From Candidatus Competibacteraceae bacterium (GTDB taxonomy: Bacteria > Pseudomonadota > Gammaproteobacteria > Competibacterales > Competibacteraceae), in the NCBI GenBank assembly GCA_016713505.1, contig JADJPA010000001.1, forward strand, positions 2,121,501 through 2,185,500: 64,000 nucleotides of DNA, in the 5' to 3' direction. The notes below the pieces were generated by a model. The model did not search any database, was not told where the DNA came from, and was given only the letters and a program-made list of their open reading frames with translations. Numbering within the stretch: position 1 is the first letter of the stretch; every line of letters begins with the position of its first letter. Positions 1-8,256 of the stretch are shown here, piece after piece. Both the position numbers and the translations under genes were made by a program.

Positions 1-1
1 T

Positions 2-1168
2 CTCCCACCCTATGGCTCTTGCCTTTTAGGATCGATCAATCTCACCCAATTCGTCCAAAATCCCTTTACAGAGGAAGCCCGTTTCGATTGGGAAACCTAT
101 CAAAACGTTGTCGCCATTTTTACTCGGATGCTCGATAACGTGGTAGAGATCAACGGCCTGCCGCTAGAGCGGCAGCGCCAGGAAATCCTCGGCAAGCGCC
201 GGCACGGCATGGGTTACTTGGGGCTGGGCTCCACCTTGACCATGCTGCGCATGAAGTACGGCTCGCCGGAATCGCTGGCTTTCACCGAACAGGTCACTCG
301 GGAAATGGCGCTGACCGGCTGGCGGGTCGCGTTGGCACTGGCGCGTGAAAAAGGCCCAGCCCCGATCCTCGAACAGGAGTTCACCATCACCCCCGCAATG
401 TTGCGCAAGCGCCCGGAACTGGCCCGCGACGGTTTCAAGGAGGGCGATACGGTCAAGGGCAAGGTGCTGCACGCCCGCTATAGCTGCTATTTCCAGCAGG
501 TGGCGGAGATCGAGCCGGACTTGGTCGAGGAGCTGGCCCGCGTCGGCGCGCGCTTCACCCATCACAGTTCGATCGCACCCACCGGCACCATCGCGCTGTC
601 GCTGGCCAACAACGCCAGCAACGGCATCGAGCCCAGCTTCGCCCATCACTATTTCCGCAACGTCATCCGACCGGGCAAGAAAACCAAGGAAAAAGTCGAT
701 GTCTTTTCCTTCGAGCTGCTGGCTTACCGGCATCTGGTCAATCCCAAGGCCATACCCGACTCTGAAACGCCCGCACAACGCTTGCCCGATTATTTCATCG
801 CCGCCGATGCGGTCAGCCCGAAACAGCATGTGGACATTCAAGCCGCCGCTCAGAAGTGGATCGACTCCAGTATTTCTAAAACGGCCAACGTACCGCCCGA
901 TTTCCCCTATGAGGATTTCAAGGACATCTATCTGTACGCTTACGAACAAGGCTTGAAGGGCTGCACGACCTTCCGTTTCAATCCTTCCGCCTTTCAGGGC
1001 GTGCTGGTCAAGGAACAGGATTTGGCGAACACCCTCTATCGCTTTGTGCTGGAGGATGGCTCGGAAATCGAGGTCAAGGGAAGCGACGAGATCGAATATG
1101 ACGGTGAAACTCACACCGCCGCTAACTTATTCGACGCCCTCAAGGAAGGCTATTATGGTAAATGGTGA
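2..1168 (+). CDS. nrdJa: B12-dependent (class II) ribonucleotide reductase, catalytic chain NrdJa, 3' part
   Basis: C-terminal part of an adenosylcobalamin-dependent ribonucleotide reductase, which reduces ribonucleotides to deoxyribonucleotides without needing oxygen. The reading frame is open from base 2 and starts mid-protein with LPPYGSCLLGSINLT, a hallmark of the family's active-site barrel, so the N-terminal part lies outside the window. Further family stretches are NGIEPSFAHHY and the late KGCTTFRFNP. The chain ends in a short acidic tail instead of the usual TSCPD domain; that domain is encoded by the next gene, 35 bp downstream, as in the split NrdJa/NrdJb enzymes of Pseudomonas. The internal ATG at 128 is not the start, because homology continues upstream of it. 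Family assignment is firm; the symbol follows Pseudomonas usage. Confidence 0.92.
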   Translation, partial: LPPYGSCLLGSINLTQFVQNPFTEEARFDWETYQNVVAIFTRMLDNVVEINGLPLERQRQEILGKRRHGMGYLGLGSTLTMLRMKYGSPESLAFTEQVTREMALTGWRVALALAREKGPAPILEQEFTITPAMLRKRPELARDGFKEGDTVKGKVLHARYSCYFQQVAEIEPDLVEELARVGARFTHHSSIAPTGTIALSLANNASNGIEPSFAHHYFRNVIRPGKKTKEKVDVFSFELLAYRHLVNPKAIPDSETPAQRLPDYFIAADAVSPKQHVDIQAAAQKWIDSSISKTANVPPDFPYEDFKDIYLYAYEQGLKGCTTFRFNPSAFQGVLVKEQDLANTLYRFVLEDGSEIEVKGSDEIEYDGETHTAANLFDALKEGYYGKW

Positions 1169-1203
1169 AATCCCACGGCGCCGACCGGCATTGGAGGCAT
1201 GAT

Positions 1204-1890
1204 ATGGCCATCAAAATCGACAAAAAAATCGTCGCTTACCACGTTGTCAAACCCGACCAAGCCTCGCCGGCGCTGACAAGCCCCCCGGCCGATCCCGTGC
1301 AGCACATGCACGAAAGCGTGGCCCGACCCGAAACGCTGTCCGGGGCGACCTACAAGGTCAAAACCCCGCTATCGGATCACGCTCTTTACATCACCATCAA
1401 TGACATCATCCTCAATCGCGGCACCGAGCACGAGGTGCGTCGCCCTTTCGAAATCTTCATCAATTCTAAGGCGATGGAGCATTTTCAATGGATCGTCGCC
1501 CTGACTCGCATCATCTCCGCCGTGTTTCGCAAAGGTGGCGATTGCACCTTTCTGGTGGAAGAAATGCGCTCGGTGTTCGATCCCAAAGGCGGCTACTTCA
1601 AGAAAGGCGGCAAGTATATGCCTTCGCTGGTCGCGGAAATCGGCGATGTCATCGAATCGCACATGCGCTCGATCGGCTTGCTGGAAGCAGATACCCCAGA
1701 CGCGCACCAGCGCAAGCTCATCGTCGAGCAACGCAACAAGTATGAAGTCGGGATGAAAGCCATCGAGGATGCGGGCGAAGACAGCTTTCCCCCGGAATCG
1801 ACCTTGTGCGGAAAATGCCAGACCAAGGCGGTCATCGTGATGGACGGCTGTCTGACCTGCCTCAACTGCGGCGACTCTAAATGCTCTTGA
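1204..1890 (+). CDS. nrdJb: Ribonucleotide reductase accessory chain NrdJb (TSCPD domain)
   Basis: Carries the detached C-terminal TSCPD region of a class II ribonucleotide reductase. The core runs from about residue 45 (TPLSDHALYITINDIILN) through FEIFINSKAMEH and the glycine-rich FDPKGGYFKKGGKY. The C-terminus has a cysteine cluster (CGKC, then CLTCLNCGDSKC) suited to shuttling electrons to the active site. I chose the ATG at 1204 because GGAGG sits 6 bp upstream and the protein then opens MAIKIDKK; a longer in-frame start at 1162 would overlap nrdJa. It follows nrdJa by 35 bp and is surely co-transcribed. In Pseudomonas both chains are needed for activity; that this holds here is inference. 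Confidence 0.88.
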   Translation: MAIKIDKKIVAYHVVKPDQASPALTSPPADPVQHMHESVARPETLSGATYKVKTPLSDHALYITINDIILNRGTEHEVRRPFEIFINSKAMEHFQWIVALTRIISAVFRKGGDCTFLVEEMRSVFDPKGGYFKKGGKYMPSLVAEIGDVIESHMRSIGLLEADTPDAHQRKLIVEQRNKYEVGMKAIEDAGEDSFPPESTLCGKCQTKAVIVMDGCLTCLNCGDSKCS

Positions 1891-1942
1891 AGTGAGCTCG
1901 CCCACTTCCAGCGCTCACCCCAAACCTGTCCGAGACTGTCTG

Positions 1943-2947
1943 ATGAATTCAAAATTGCCCGACCAGATGACGGTCATCGAAATCACCGAACCCGGCGGCC
2001 CGGAAAACCTGGTTCCCCGCCAGCGTCCGCTACCCCAACCGGCAACCGGTGAGGTTCTGATTAAGGTGGCTACCGCTGGCGTCAACCGCCCCGATTGCTT
2101 GCAGCGACAGGGCGGCTATCCGCCGCCGCCAGGCGCGTCCGACATCCCCGGTCTGGAAGTGGCCGGCACGGTCGTCGCGTTGGGTGAAGAGGTCGAGACC
2201 TGGAAAATCGGCGATCGAGTCTGCGCCTTGCTGACCGGAGGCGGCTACGCCGAATACTGCACCGCGCCCGTGCTGCAATGCCTGCCAGTACCGGCCGGCT
2301 TGACCCTCCAACAAGCTGCCGCCCTACCGGAAACCTTCTTCACGGTCTGGAGCAACCTCTACGACCGAGCGCGGTTGCAACCCGGCGAAACGCTGTTGGT
2401 TCACGGCGGCACCAGCGGCATCGGCACCACGGCGATCCAGCTCGCCAAGGCTTTGGGGTCGCGCGTGTTCGCCACGGTTGGCGGTCCTGAAAAAATCCAG
2501 GCTTGTCTGGAGTTGGGTGCCGAGCGGGCCATCGACTACCGTCAGGACGATTTTGTCCGAGCGAGCAAAGCGCTGACCGACAACCGCGGAGTTGATGTCA
2601 TTCTCGATATGGTCGGCGGCGATTACGTACAACGCAATCTCAGCGCGCTGGCGGTGGATGGCCGGCTGGTGTATATCGCCTTCCTGCGCGGGGCCAAAAT
2701 GGAATTGAATCTGGCGCCGGTGATGATGAAGCGGCTCACCATCACCGGTTCCACCCTGCGCGCCCGGCCGGTCGCGGACAAGGCGCTCATCGCTCAAAAG
2801 CTGCAAACAACCGTCTGGCCGCTCGTCGCTCAAGGTGCGATCAAGCCCGTCATCCACCAGGTTTTTCCGCTGACTGAAGCCGCCGCCGCCCACGTCTTGA
2901 TGGAATCCAACCGTCACATCGGAAAACTGCTGCTCCAAATCGATTGA
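1943..2947 (+). CDS. NAD(P)H-quinone oxidoreductase, PIG3/zeta-crystallin type (MDR superfamily)
   Basis: Medium-chain dehydrogenase/reductase without zinc, of the quinone oxidoreductase branch. The N-terminal GroES-like half contains YPPPPGASDIPGLEVAG, the signature stretch of the PIG3 subgroup. The Rossmann half has HGGTSGIGTTAIQLAKALG for binding the NAD(P)H phosphates, then GAERAIDYR. Expected reaction: reduction of quinones by NADPH. Length (334 aa) is normal. The start is uncertain: ATG 1943 is used here, ATG 1967 (MTVIEI) fits the family N-terminus equally well, and a GTG at 1892 would give an unusual leader; none has a strong ribosome site. It lies close behind nrdJb but its function is unrelated. 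No obvious terminator follows. Confidence 0.85.
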   Translation: MNSKLPDQMTVIEITEPGGPENLVPRQRPLPQPATGEVLIKVATAGVNRPDCLQRQGGYPPPPGASDIPGLEVAGTVVALGEEVETWKIGDRVCALLTGGGYAEYCTAPVLQCLPVPAGLTLQQAAALPETFFTVWSNLYDRARLQPGETLLVHGGTSGIGTTAIQLAKALGSRVFATVGGPEKIQACLELGAERAIDYRQDDFVRASKALTDNRGVDVILDMVGGDYVQRNLSALAVDGRLVYIAFLRGAKMELNLAPVMMKRLTITGSTLRARPVADKALIAQKLQTTVWPLVAQGAIKPVIHQVFPLTEAAAAHVLMESNRHIGKLLLQID

Positions 2948-3276
2948 ATCCCGCACGACGCCACGCTTTCTCACCTCTTTACTGGCGCTGGCCGTCGAAA
3001 GCGGCCCGCCACCGGTCAATTTCCTAGCAATTTCGCTTATTCTGCATTGCAACAAAGCGGTATTTGTGCTGTTATTAGATTAAGTTGAGTCGCCGTTTCT
3101 AGCGTGATGGAACTGCCTGTTCAGCGCGCGCTCATCAACTACCATTATGCTTGAGTTGCTTGACGGTGTTCGATCCCACAAGCGGACAGTCAACAGCAAG
3201 CGATGTCCAAGGATATGATGAATTTCGCCAGATGGGTTCGCCTGCGGATGGCATTTACAGGTGAGAGGTTGACGAC
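2948..3276. other. Intergenic spacer without a recognisable gene
   Basis: About 330 bp after the quinone oxidoreductase. Reading frames here are short and do not resemble any family I know. No clear hairpin with a T-run and no tRNA-like fold was seen. Confidence 0.5.
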
Positions 3277-3450
3277 ATGCGTGGAAACTACAAATTCAAA
3301 CATCCCTTCGTTTGGTTCGAACGAGGTGGATGGTGGTTCAAGATCCTCGGCGAATGCTTCGGACCCTATCAAGACAGGATCGAAGCGCGCTATAACCTTT
3401 TGGTCATCCAGGGACTCAGCCTTCAACTGCGCGAAGCTGTCTCCAGCTAG
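3277..3450 (+). CDS. Small aromatic-rich protein of 57 residues, unknown function
   Basis: A short frame starting at ATG 3277 with GGTGAGAGG about 8 bp upstream. The product is MRGNYKFKHPFVWFERGGWW, then FKILGECFGPYQDRIEARYN and a leucine/glutamine-rich end. The pattern of an aromatic strand, WWFK, ECFGPY, then a charged helix with alanines resembles small single-domain proteins often seen in phages and Proteobacteria in which a 'W.....GPF/Y' strand precedes a helix. It has no signal peptide or membrane segment. Overlapping longer frames on both strands (3203-3613 plus, 3190-3519 minus) look like random low-complexity translation, which favours this one. I cannot name a function. Confidence 0.5.
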   Translation: MRGNYKFKHPFVWFERGGWWFKILGECFGPYQDRIEARYNLLVIQGLSLQLREAVSS

Positions 3451-3580
3451 AGATGACAGGAGGCTATTGCACGCCGGTCGAGCTTCGTCGCTCGCTCGAC
3501 GGCGGATGAAGGCTGCCACGGTGACCGTCCCGCACCCCAGCGACGCTTTGGAATATCAAGTCCGCTTGGCGCGCCGCTGT

Positions 3581-3604
3581 AAAAAAGCCGGCGAATGCCG
3601 GCTT
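3581..3604 (-). terminator. Rho-independent terminator after rplQ
   Basis: Reading the minus strand: stem AAGCCGGC, loop ATTC, stem GCCGGCTT, then TTTT. It lies about 27 bp past the rplQ stop and should end transcription of the whole ribosomal supercluster. Confidence 0.88.
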
Positions 3605-3630
3605 GTTAGGTAGCTTACGGTAGCGAGCGC

Positions 3631-4011
3631 TCACTCGGCCGCCGCAGTGGCCCTTGGCCGGTCCAACAGCTCGACATAGGCCAAGGGCGCGTTGTCACCG
3701 ACCCGAAACCCACACTTCAAAATGCGCAAATAACCGCCCGGACGCGCTTGAAAGCGCGGCCCGAGTTCGTTGAACAGCTTGGTCACCACCCCGCGGTCGC
3801 GCAAGCGGTCGAACGCCAGCCGCCGGTGGGCAACGCTATCTTGCTTGGATAGGGTAATCAACGGTTCGGCGACCCGACGCAATTCCTTGGCCTTAGGCAA
3901 GGTGGTCCGAATGACCTCGTGCGTGAACAGCGAAGCGGCCATGTTGCGCAGCATGGCCTTACGATGGCTGCTGGTGCGATTGAGTTTACGACCGGCTTTG
4001 CGATGGCGCAT
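3631..4011 (-). CDS. rplQ: 50S ribosomal protein L17
   Basis: Large-subunit protein that lines the outer end of the peptide exit tunnel. The N-terminus MRHRKAGRKLNRTSSHRKAM is close to the E. coli protein, and the ending RPGGYLRILKCGFRVGDNAP is equally typical. It has 126 residues against 127 in E. coli. It is the last gene of the alpha operon, 74 bp after rpoA and directly before a hairpin terminator. No unusual insertion is visible. Confidence 0.98.
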   Translation of the reverse strand: MRHRKAGRKLNRTSSHRKAMLRNMAASLFTHEVIRTTLPKAKELRRVAEPLITLSKQDSVAHRRLAFDRLRDRGVVTKLFNELGPRFQARPGGYLRILKCGFRVGDNAPLAYVELLDRPRATAAAE

Positions 4012-4085
4012 GATACCAATTCCTTAAAAACCTAAAAACGGATGTTCACAAAATCTCAAGGAGGAAGACCAACCGACGCGAGTTC

Positions 4086-5201
4086 TCAATCCTCGGCGTC
4101 GTCCGGCTCAGCGCCCAGCCGCGCATCCAGCTTGGAGGCCTTATCGATCTCCAGGACATCGCCGGCCAAGGCGTTGCTCGACCGCCGCGCCGCCGCATTG
4201 CGTTGCTCGGCGGCCTGTTCCAGATTCAGATTGGGCGGCGGCCAGTTATCGATCTTCATACCGAGCGACAACTTATATTTCGCCAGCACATCCTTGATCT
4301 CCGTCAAGGATTTCTTGCCGAGATTCGGCGTTTTGAGCAATTCCGATTCCGTCCGCTGCACCAGATCGCCGATATAATAGATGCTCTCTGCCTTCAGGCA
4401 GTTCGCCGAACGCACGGTCAGCTCCAGGTCATCGACCGGCTGCATCAGTACGGGGTCGATATCCACCGGCGGCGGGGGCAGCGGTTCGTCGCGCTTGCCC
4501 TTCAGATCGACGAACACCGATAACTGATCCAACAGAATGCGGGCGGCGGTGCGGATCGCCTCCTCAGGATCGATAGTGCCGTTGGTTTCCAGCGTCAGGA
4601 CCAACTTATCCAGATTGGTGCGCTGCTCGACGCGGGCGCTTTCAACCCGATAGCTGATCCGCTCGATCGGGCTGAAGGATGCATCCAGCCGCAACCGACC
4701 GATGGAGCGCGTCTCACTCTCGACGCCTTCGCGCTGGGTCGCGGGCGAATAACCGCAGCCGCGCTCCACCTTGAGCCGCATGCTCAGTTCGCCGCTCTTG
4801 GTCAGATGGGCGATGACATGCTCGGGATTGATGATCTCAACGGCATGGCTGACCTCGATATCCCCGGCCACCACCGGCCCCGGACCCTTTTTGGTCAAAG
4901 TCAGATGCGCTTCCTCGGCCCCTTCCTGCAAGATCACCGCCACGCCCTTAAGATTGAGCAGGATGTCGATGACATCCTCCTGCACACCCTCGATGGTGGA
5001 GTACTCATGCAGCACTTGTTCGATTTCACACTCGACGATAGCGGCGCCGGGAATGGAAGAGAGCAAAATCCGGCGCAAGGCATTACCGAGCGTGTAGCCA
5101 AAGCCGCGCTCCAGCGGTTCCACGGTGACTTGCGCCAACCGAGGGGCCAGCTTTTCCACCTCGACACGGGTCGGTTTTAGCAAATCAAATGCACCCACCA
5201 T
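4086..5201 (-). CDS. rpoA: RNA polymerase alpha subunit with extended C-terminus
   Basis: Scaffold subunit of RNA polymerase; the N-terminal domain dimerises and binds beta/beta', the C-terminal domain touches UP elements and activators. Seen: LKPTRVEVEK and EPLERGFGYTLGNALRRILL in the assembly domain, then VRSANCLKAESIYYIGDLVQ and TPNLGKKSLTEIKD in the C-terminal domain, with the arginine and asparagine that contact DNA intact. The ATG at 5201 is chosen because the protein then begins MVGAFDLLKP with a GAGGGAAAG site upstream; the frame is open further upstream but overlaps rpsD. The protein is 371 aa, about 40 longer than E. coli alpha: after NWPPP there is an alanine-rich, charged tail ending in EPDDAED. 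Confidence 0.97.
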   Translation of the reverse strand: MVGAFDLLKPTRVEVEKLAPRLAQVTVEPLERGFGYTLGNALRRILLSSIPGAAIVECEIEQVLHEYSTIEGVQEDVIDILLNLKGVAVILQEGAEEAHLTLTKKGPGPVVAGDIEVSHAVEIINPEHVIAHLTKSGELSMRLKVERGCGYSPATQREGVESETRSIGRLRLDASFSPIERISYRVESARVEQRTNLDKLVLTLETNGTIDPEEAIRTAARILLDQLSVFVDLKGKRDEPLPPPPVDIDPVLMQPVDDLELTVRSANCLKAESIYYIGDLVQRTESELLKTPNLGKKSLTEIKDVLAKYKLSLGMKIDNWPPPNLNLEQAAEQRNAAARRSSNALAGDVLEIDKASKLDARLGAEPDDAED

Positions 5202-5221
5202 CCGCTTTCCCTCGGAGTCGA

Positions 5222-5842
5222 TCACTTGGAGTAAAGCTCCACGACCAATGATTCGTTGATATCGGGGGGCAAATCCCCACGATCGGGAATCCGTTTGAAC
5301 ACCCCGCTCATCTTGCTCACGTCTACGTCCACCCACTCGGCGAATCCGTGGCCTTGGGCGAGTTGCAGCGAGTACTGGATACGGGTCTGGGGGCGACTGT
5401 TTTCATGAACCGCCACCACGTCTTCCGGCTTGACCTGATAGGACGGGATGTTGACTCGCTGGCCATTGACGGTAATCGCCCGGTGGGATACCAATTGCCG
5501 CGCTTCGGCACGGGTGCTGCCAAACCCCATCCGATAGACGACGTTGTCCAGACGGCACTCCAGCAGCCGCAACAAATTCTCACCGGTGGAGCCCTTGCGG
5601 CGCGCGGCTTCCTTGTAATAATTGAGGAACTGCCGCTCCAACACGCCGTAAATCCGACGCAGCTTCTGTTTTTCGCGCAGCTGCAAACCATAGTCGGACA
5701 AGCGGGGACGCCGCGCGCCGTGCTGGCCGGGCGGCCGCTCCAGATTGCATTTGGACTCGATGGGTCGGGCGGCGGACTTTAAGAATAAATCCACCCCTTC
5801 CCGGCGGCTTAACTTGCACTTGGGACCGAGATATCTCGCCAC
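5222..5842 (-). CDS. rpsD: 30S ribosomal protein S4
   Basis: Early-binding 16S rRNA protein; in E. coli it also represses translation of the alpha operon. Starts at a GTG (MARYLGPKCKLSRREGVDLF) with GGAG a few bases upstream. It has the S4 RNA-binding fold around LDNVVYRMGFGSTRAEARQL and VNGQRVNIPSYQVKPEDVV. Length 206 aa equals the E. coli protein. It lies 20 bp ahead of rpoA and 15 bp behind rpsK. Whether it regulates this operon cannot be read from the sequence. Confidence 0.98.
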   Translation of the reverse strand: MARYLGPKCKLSRREGVDLFLKSAARPIESKCNLERPPGQHGARRPRLSDYGLQLREKQKLRRIYGVLERQFLNYYKEAARRKGSTGENLLRLLECRLDNVVYRMGFGSTRAEARQLVSHRAITVNGQRVNIPSYQVKPEDVVAVHENSRPQTRIQYSLQLAQGHGFAEWVDVDVSKMSGVFKRIPDRGDLPPDINESLVVELYSK

Positions 5843-5857
5843 GGTATGACTCCTGGA

Positions 5858-6247
5858 CTAGACGCGACGGCGTTTCGGGGGACGGCACCCATTATGAGGG
5901 ATCGGCGTCACGTCCATGATGCTCATGATCTTGAAGCCGGCGGCATTCAGGGCGCGCACGGCGGATTCCCGACCGGGGCCCGGCCCCTTGACATTGACCT
6001 CCAGGTTCTTGACCCCGAATTCCTTAACCACGTTACCGACCCGTTCGGCGGCCACTTGCGCCGCGAACGGCGTGCTCTTGCGGGAGCCGCGAAAGCCCGA
6101 ACCCCCCGAGGTCGCCCAACCGAGCGCGTTGCCCTGACGATCCGTGATCGTGATGATGGTGTTATTGAATGAGGCGTGGATATGGGCGATGCCATCCACC
6201 ACATTTTTCTTGACGCGCTTGCGCGTCTTGGTAACCGGTTTTGCCAT
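5858..6247 (-). CDS. rpsK: 30S ribosomal protein S11
   Basis: Platform protein of the small subunit near the Shine-Dalgarno helix. Recognised from DGIAHIHASFNNTIITITDR, SGGSGFRGSRKSTPFAAQVA and the conserved end IPHNGCRPPKRRRV. It has 129 residues, the same as E. coli. Starts with ATG at 6247. It sits between rpsM and rpsD in the standard alpha-operon order. Confidence 0.98.
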   Translation of the reverse strand: MAKPVTKTRKRVKKNVVDGIAHIHASFNNTIITITDRQGNALGWATSGGSGFRGSRKSTPFAAQVAAERVGNVVKEFGVKNLEVNVKGPGPGRESAVRALNAAGFKIMSIMDVTPIPHNGCRPPKRRRV

Positions 6248-6289
6248 GCTCCAACCTATGCCAGCGGCATTCCAAACAATTCAGACGGT

Positions 6290-6646
6290 TTACTTGCGAA
6301 CCGCGCGGCGGGGGCCCTTGCGCGTCCGGGCGTTGGTGCGGGTGCGCTGGCCGCGTACCGGCAACCCGCGCCGGTGGCGCAGCCCGCGGTAGCAACCCAG
6401 GTCCATCAACCGCTTGATGCTCATGGACACTTCACGGCGCAGATCGCCTTCGACGATATATTTGCCCACTTCGGCGCGCAGCGCGTCCACTTGCGCTTCA
6501 TTCAAATCGCGAACCTTAGCCTCCGGAGCAACCTGGGCAGCCCTGCAAATCTGATGGGCGCGGGTGTTGCCGATCCCGTAAATCGCTTGCAACGCGATGG
6601 CGGTATGTTTGTTGACCGGAATGTTGATACCTGCAATACGGGCCAT
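6290..6646 (-). CDS. rpsM: 30S ribosomal protein S13
   Basis: Head protein of the small subunit that contacts the P-site tRNA and the inter-subunit bridges. MARIAGINIPVNKHTAIALQ opens the chain, and YRGLRHRRGLPVRGQRTRTN with a basic tail RKGPRRAVRK closes it. It has 118 residues, as in E. coli. First gene of the alpha operon proper, about 90 bp after rpmJ. Confidence 0.98.
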   Translation of the reverse strand: MARIAGINIPVNKHTAIALQAIYGIGNTRAHQICRAAQVAPEAKVRDLNEAQVDALRAEVGKYIVEGDLRREVSMSIKRLMDLGCYRGLRHRRGLPVRGQRTRTNARTRKGPRRAVRK

Positions 6647-6738
6647 GCTGTAAAGCTCCTCCCACCGACTGGGTGCCTGCCGCGCAAAGAACGGGAATTT
6701 AGCTTACCCAGCGCGGTAAAGCAATCATAAATCGTGAT

Positions 6739-6852
6739 TCAGCCCTGCCGCTGCTTGTGACGGGCGTCTTTGCAAATCACCCGCACCACGCGGTCGCGCC
6801 GGATGATCTTGCAGTTACGACAGATTTTTTTAACTGAGGCACGCACTTTCAA
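6739..6852 (-). CDS. rpmJ: 50S ribosomal protein L36 with a TTG start
   Basis: A 37-residue large-subunit protein. Reading the minus strand from 6852: MKVRASVKKICRNCKIIRRD, then RVVRVICKDARHKQRQG and TGA. Cys11, Cys14, Cys27 and His32 form the zinc ribbon of the C+ type. The only sensible start is TTG at 6852 with GGAGAAC upstream; no ATG or GTG lies at the family N-terminus. It lies between secY and rpsM as in E. coli. Confidence 0.95.
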   Translation of the reverse strand: MKVRASVKKICRNCKIIRRDRVVRVICKDARHKQRQG

Positions 6853-6921
6853 CGTTGTTCTCCAAACTTGACGGGCGCCCTCCGAAAACCGGCGGCGCGG
6901 ACCAAACGGTGACGGCAGCCG

Positions 6922-8250
6922 TCACCGCATCAAACCTTGACCCTTGAAGCTGCTCTTTTTCAACAGGCTTTCGTATTGATGCGACATCAAATGCGCCTGA
7001 ACCTGTGCCATGAAGTCCATGACCACCACCACGATAATCAATAACGAAGTACCGCCAAAATAGAACGGCACCCGCCAATACAGGATCAAGAACTCAGGCA
7101 ACAAACAAACCGCGGTAATGTAGACGGCGCCGATCAGGGTCAAACGAGTCAGCACCTTGTCGATATAGCTGGCGGTCTGAGCGCCTGGCCGGATCCCCGG
7201 AATGAAAGCGCCCGACTTTTTCAAATTGTCGGCGGTCTCCTTGGAATTGAAAACCAAGGCGGTGTAAAAAAAGCAAAAGAAGATGATCAGACCCGCATAG
7301 AACAACACGTAAAGCGGCTGTCCTGGCGAAAGGGTCGAACTGAGATCCCGCAACCATTCCATGTGCGGCGCATTGCCGAACCAACTGCCCAAGGTCGCCG
7401 GAAACAAAATCAGGCTGGAGGCGAAAATGGGCGGAATCACGCCTGACATATTCAATTTCAGCGGCAAATGGGTGGTCTGCGCCGCATACATCCGCCGGCC
7501 CTGCTGGCGTTTGGCGTAATTGACCGTAATCCGCCGCTGGCCGCGCTCGACGAACACCACGAAACCGGTCACCAGCACCGTCACCGCCAACAGGAACAGC
7601 ACCAGCATGACATGCAATTCGCCGGTGCGGGCCAATTCCAAGGTCCCCCCCACCGCGTGCGGCAACCCGGCGACGATACCGGCGAAAATCAGCATCGAGA
7701 TGCCGTTGCCGATCCCGCGTTCGGTCACCTGTTCGCCCAACCACATCAAAAACAGCGTTCCGGTCACCAAGCTGATGGTCGAGGTCACGATGAAACCGAC
7801 GCCCGGCGCGATCACCACCGAACCGCCGCCGACCATCTGATTTTGCAAGGCCACGCTCACGCCGACGGCCTGAAACGTCGCCAAAACCACCGTTAGGTAA
7901 CGGGTGTAGCGGGTCAGCTTATGGCGGCCGGCCGCCCCGCCCTCCTTGCGCAACTGCTCCAGGGACGGCACCACCATCGACATCAGTTGCAGGATGATGG
8001 AGGCCGAGATGTACGGCATCACCCCCAGCGCGAAAATACTCAACCGGCTGAGCGCGCCGCCGGAGAACATGTTGAACATATCCAGGATGGTGCCGCGCTG
8101 CTGGTCGAACAATTGCGCCATGGCGTGCGGGTCGATACCCGGCACCGGAATATGCGTGCCGATGCGAAACACCACCAGCGCCCCCAGCAAAAACAGCAGG
8201 CGCTGGCGCAATTCGGTCATTTTGCCGAGATCCGGCAGGGCGGTCGCCAT
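6922..8250 (-). CDS. secY: Protein translocase subunit SecY
   Basis: Pore subunit of the SecYEG channel in the inner membrane. It has 442 residues with about ten hydrophobic helices. Landmarks are RLLFLLGALVVFRIGTHIPV in the first helix, the plug-region FNMFSGGALSRLSIFALGVM, LGEQVTERGIGNGISMLIFA, and the cytoplasmic loop with VERGQRRITVNYAKRQQGRR. Follows rplO by 6 bp and precedes rpmJ, the normal spc order. It works with the SecB chaperone encoded near 58 kb. Confidence 0.98.
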   Translation of the reverse strand: MATALPDLGKMTELRQRLLFLLGALVVFRIGTHIPVPGIDPHAMAQLFDQQRGTILDMFNMFSGGALSRLSIFALGVMPYISASIILQLMSMVVPSLEQLRKEGGAAGRHKLTRYTRYLTVVLATFQAVGVSVALQNQMVGGGSVVIAPGVGFIVTSTISLVTGTLFLMWLGEQVTERGIGNGISMLIFAGIVAGLPHAVGGTLELARTGELHVMLVLFLLAVTVLVTGFVVFVERGQRRITVNYAKRQQGRRMYAAQTTHLPLKLNMSGVIPPIFASSLILFPATLGSWFGNAPHMEWLRDLSSTLSPGQPLYVLFYAGLIIFFCFFYTALVFNSKETADNLKKSGAFIPGIRPGAQTASYIDKVLTRLTLIGAVYITAVCLLPEFLILYWRVPFYFGGTSLLIIVVVVMDFMAQVQAHLMSHQYESLLKKSSFKGQGLMR

Positions 8251-8256
8251 AATTAG

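Noticed and set aside
3203..3613. 136-codon plus frame after the quinone oxidoreductase
   Set aside because: Composition looks random and it overlaps the better-supported 57-codon frame; it runs into the rplQ terminator.
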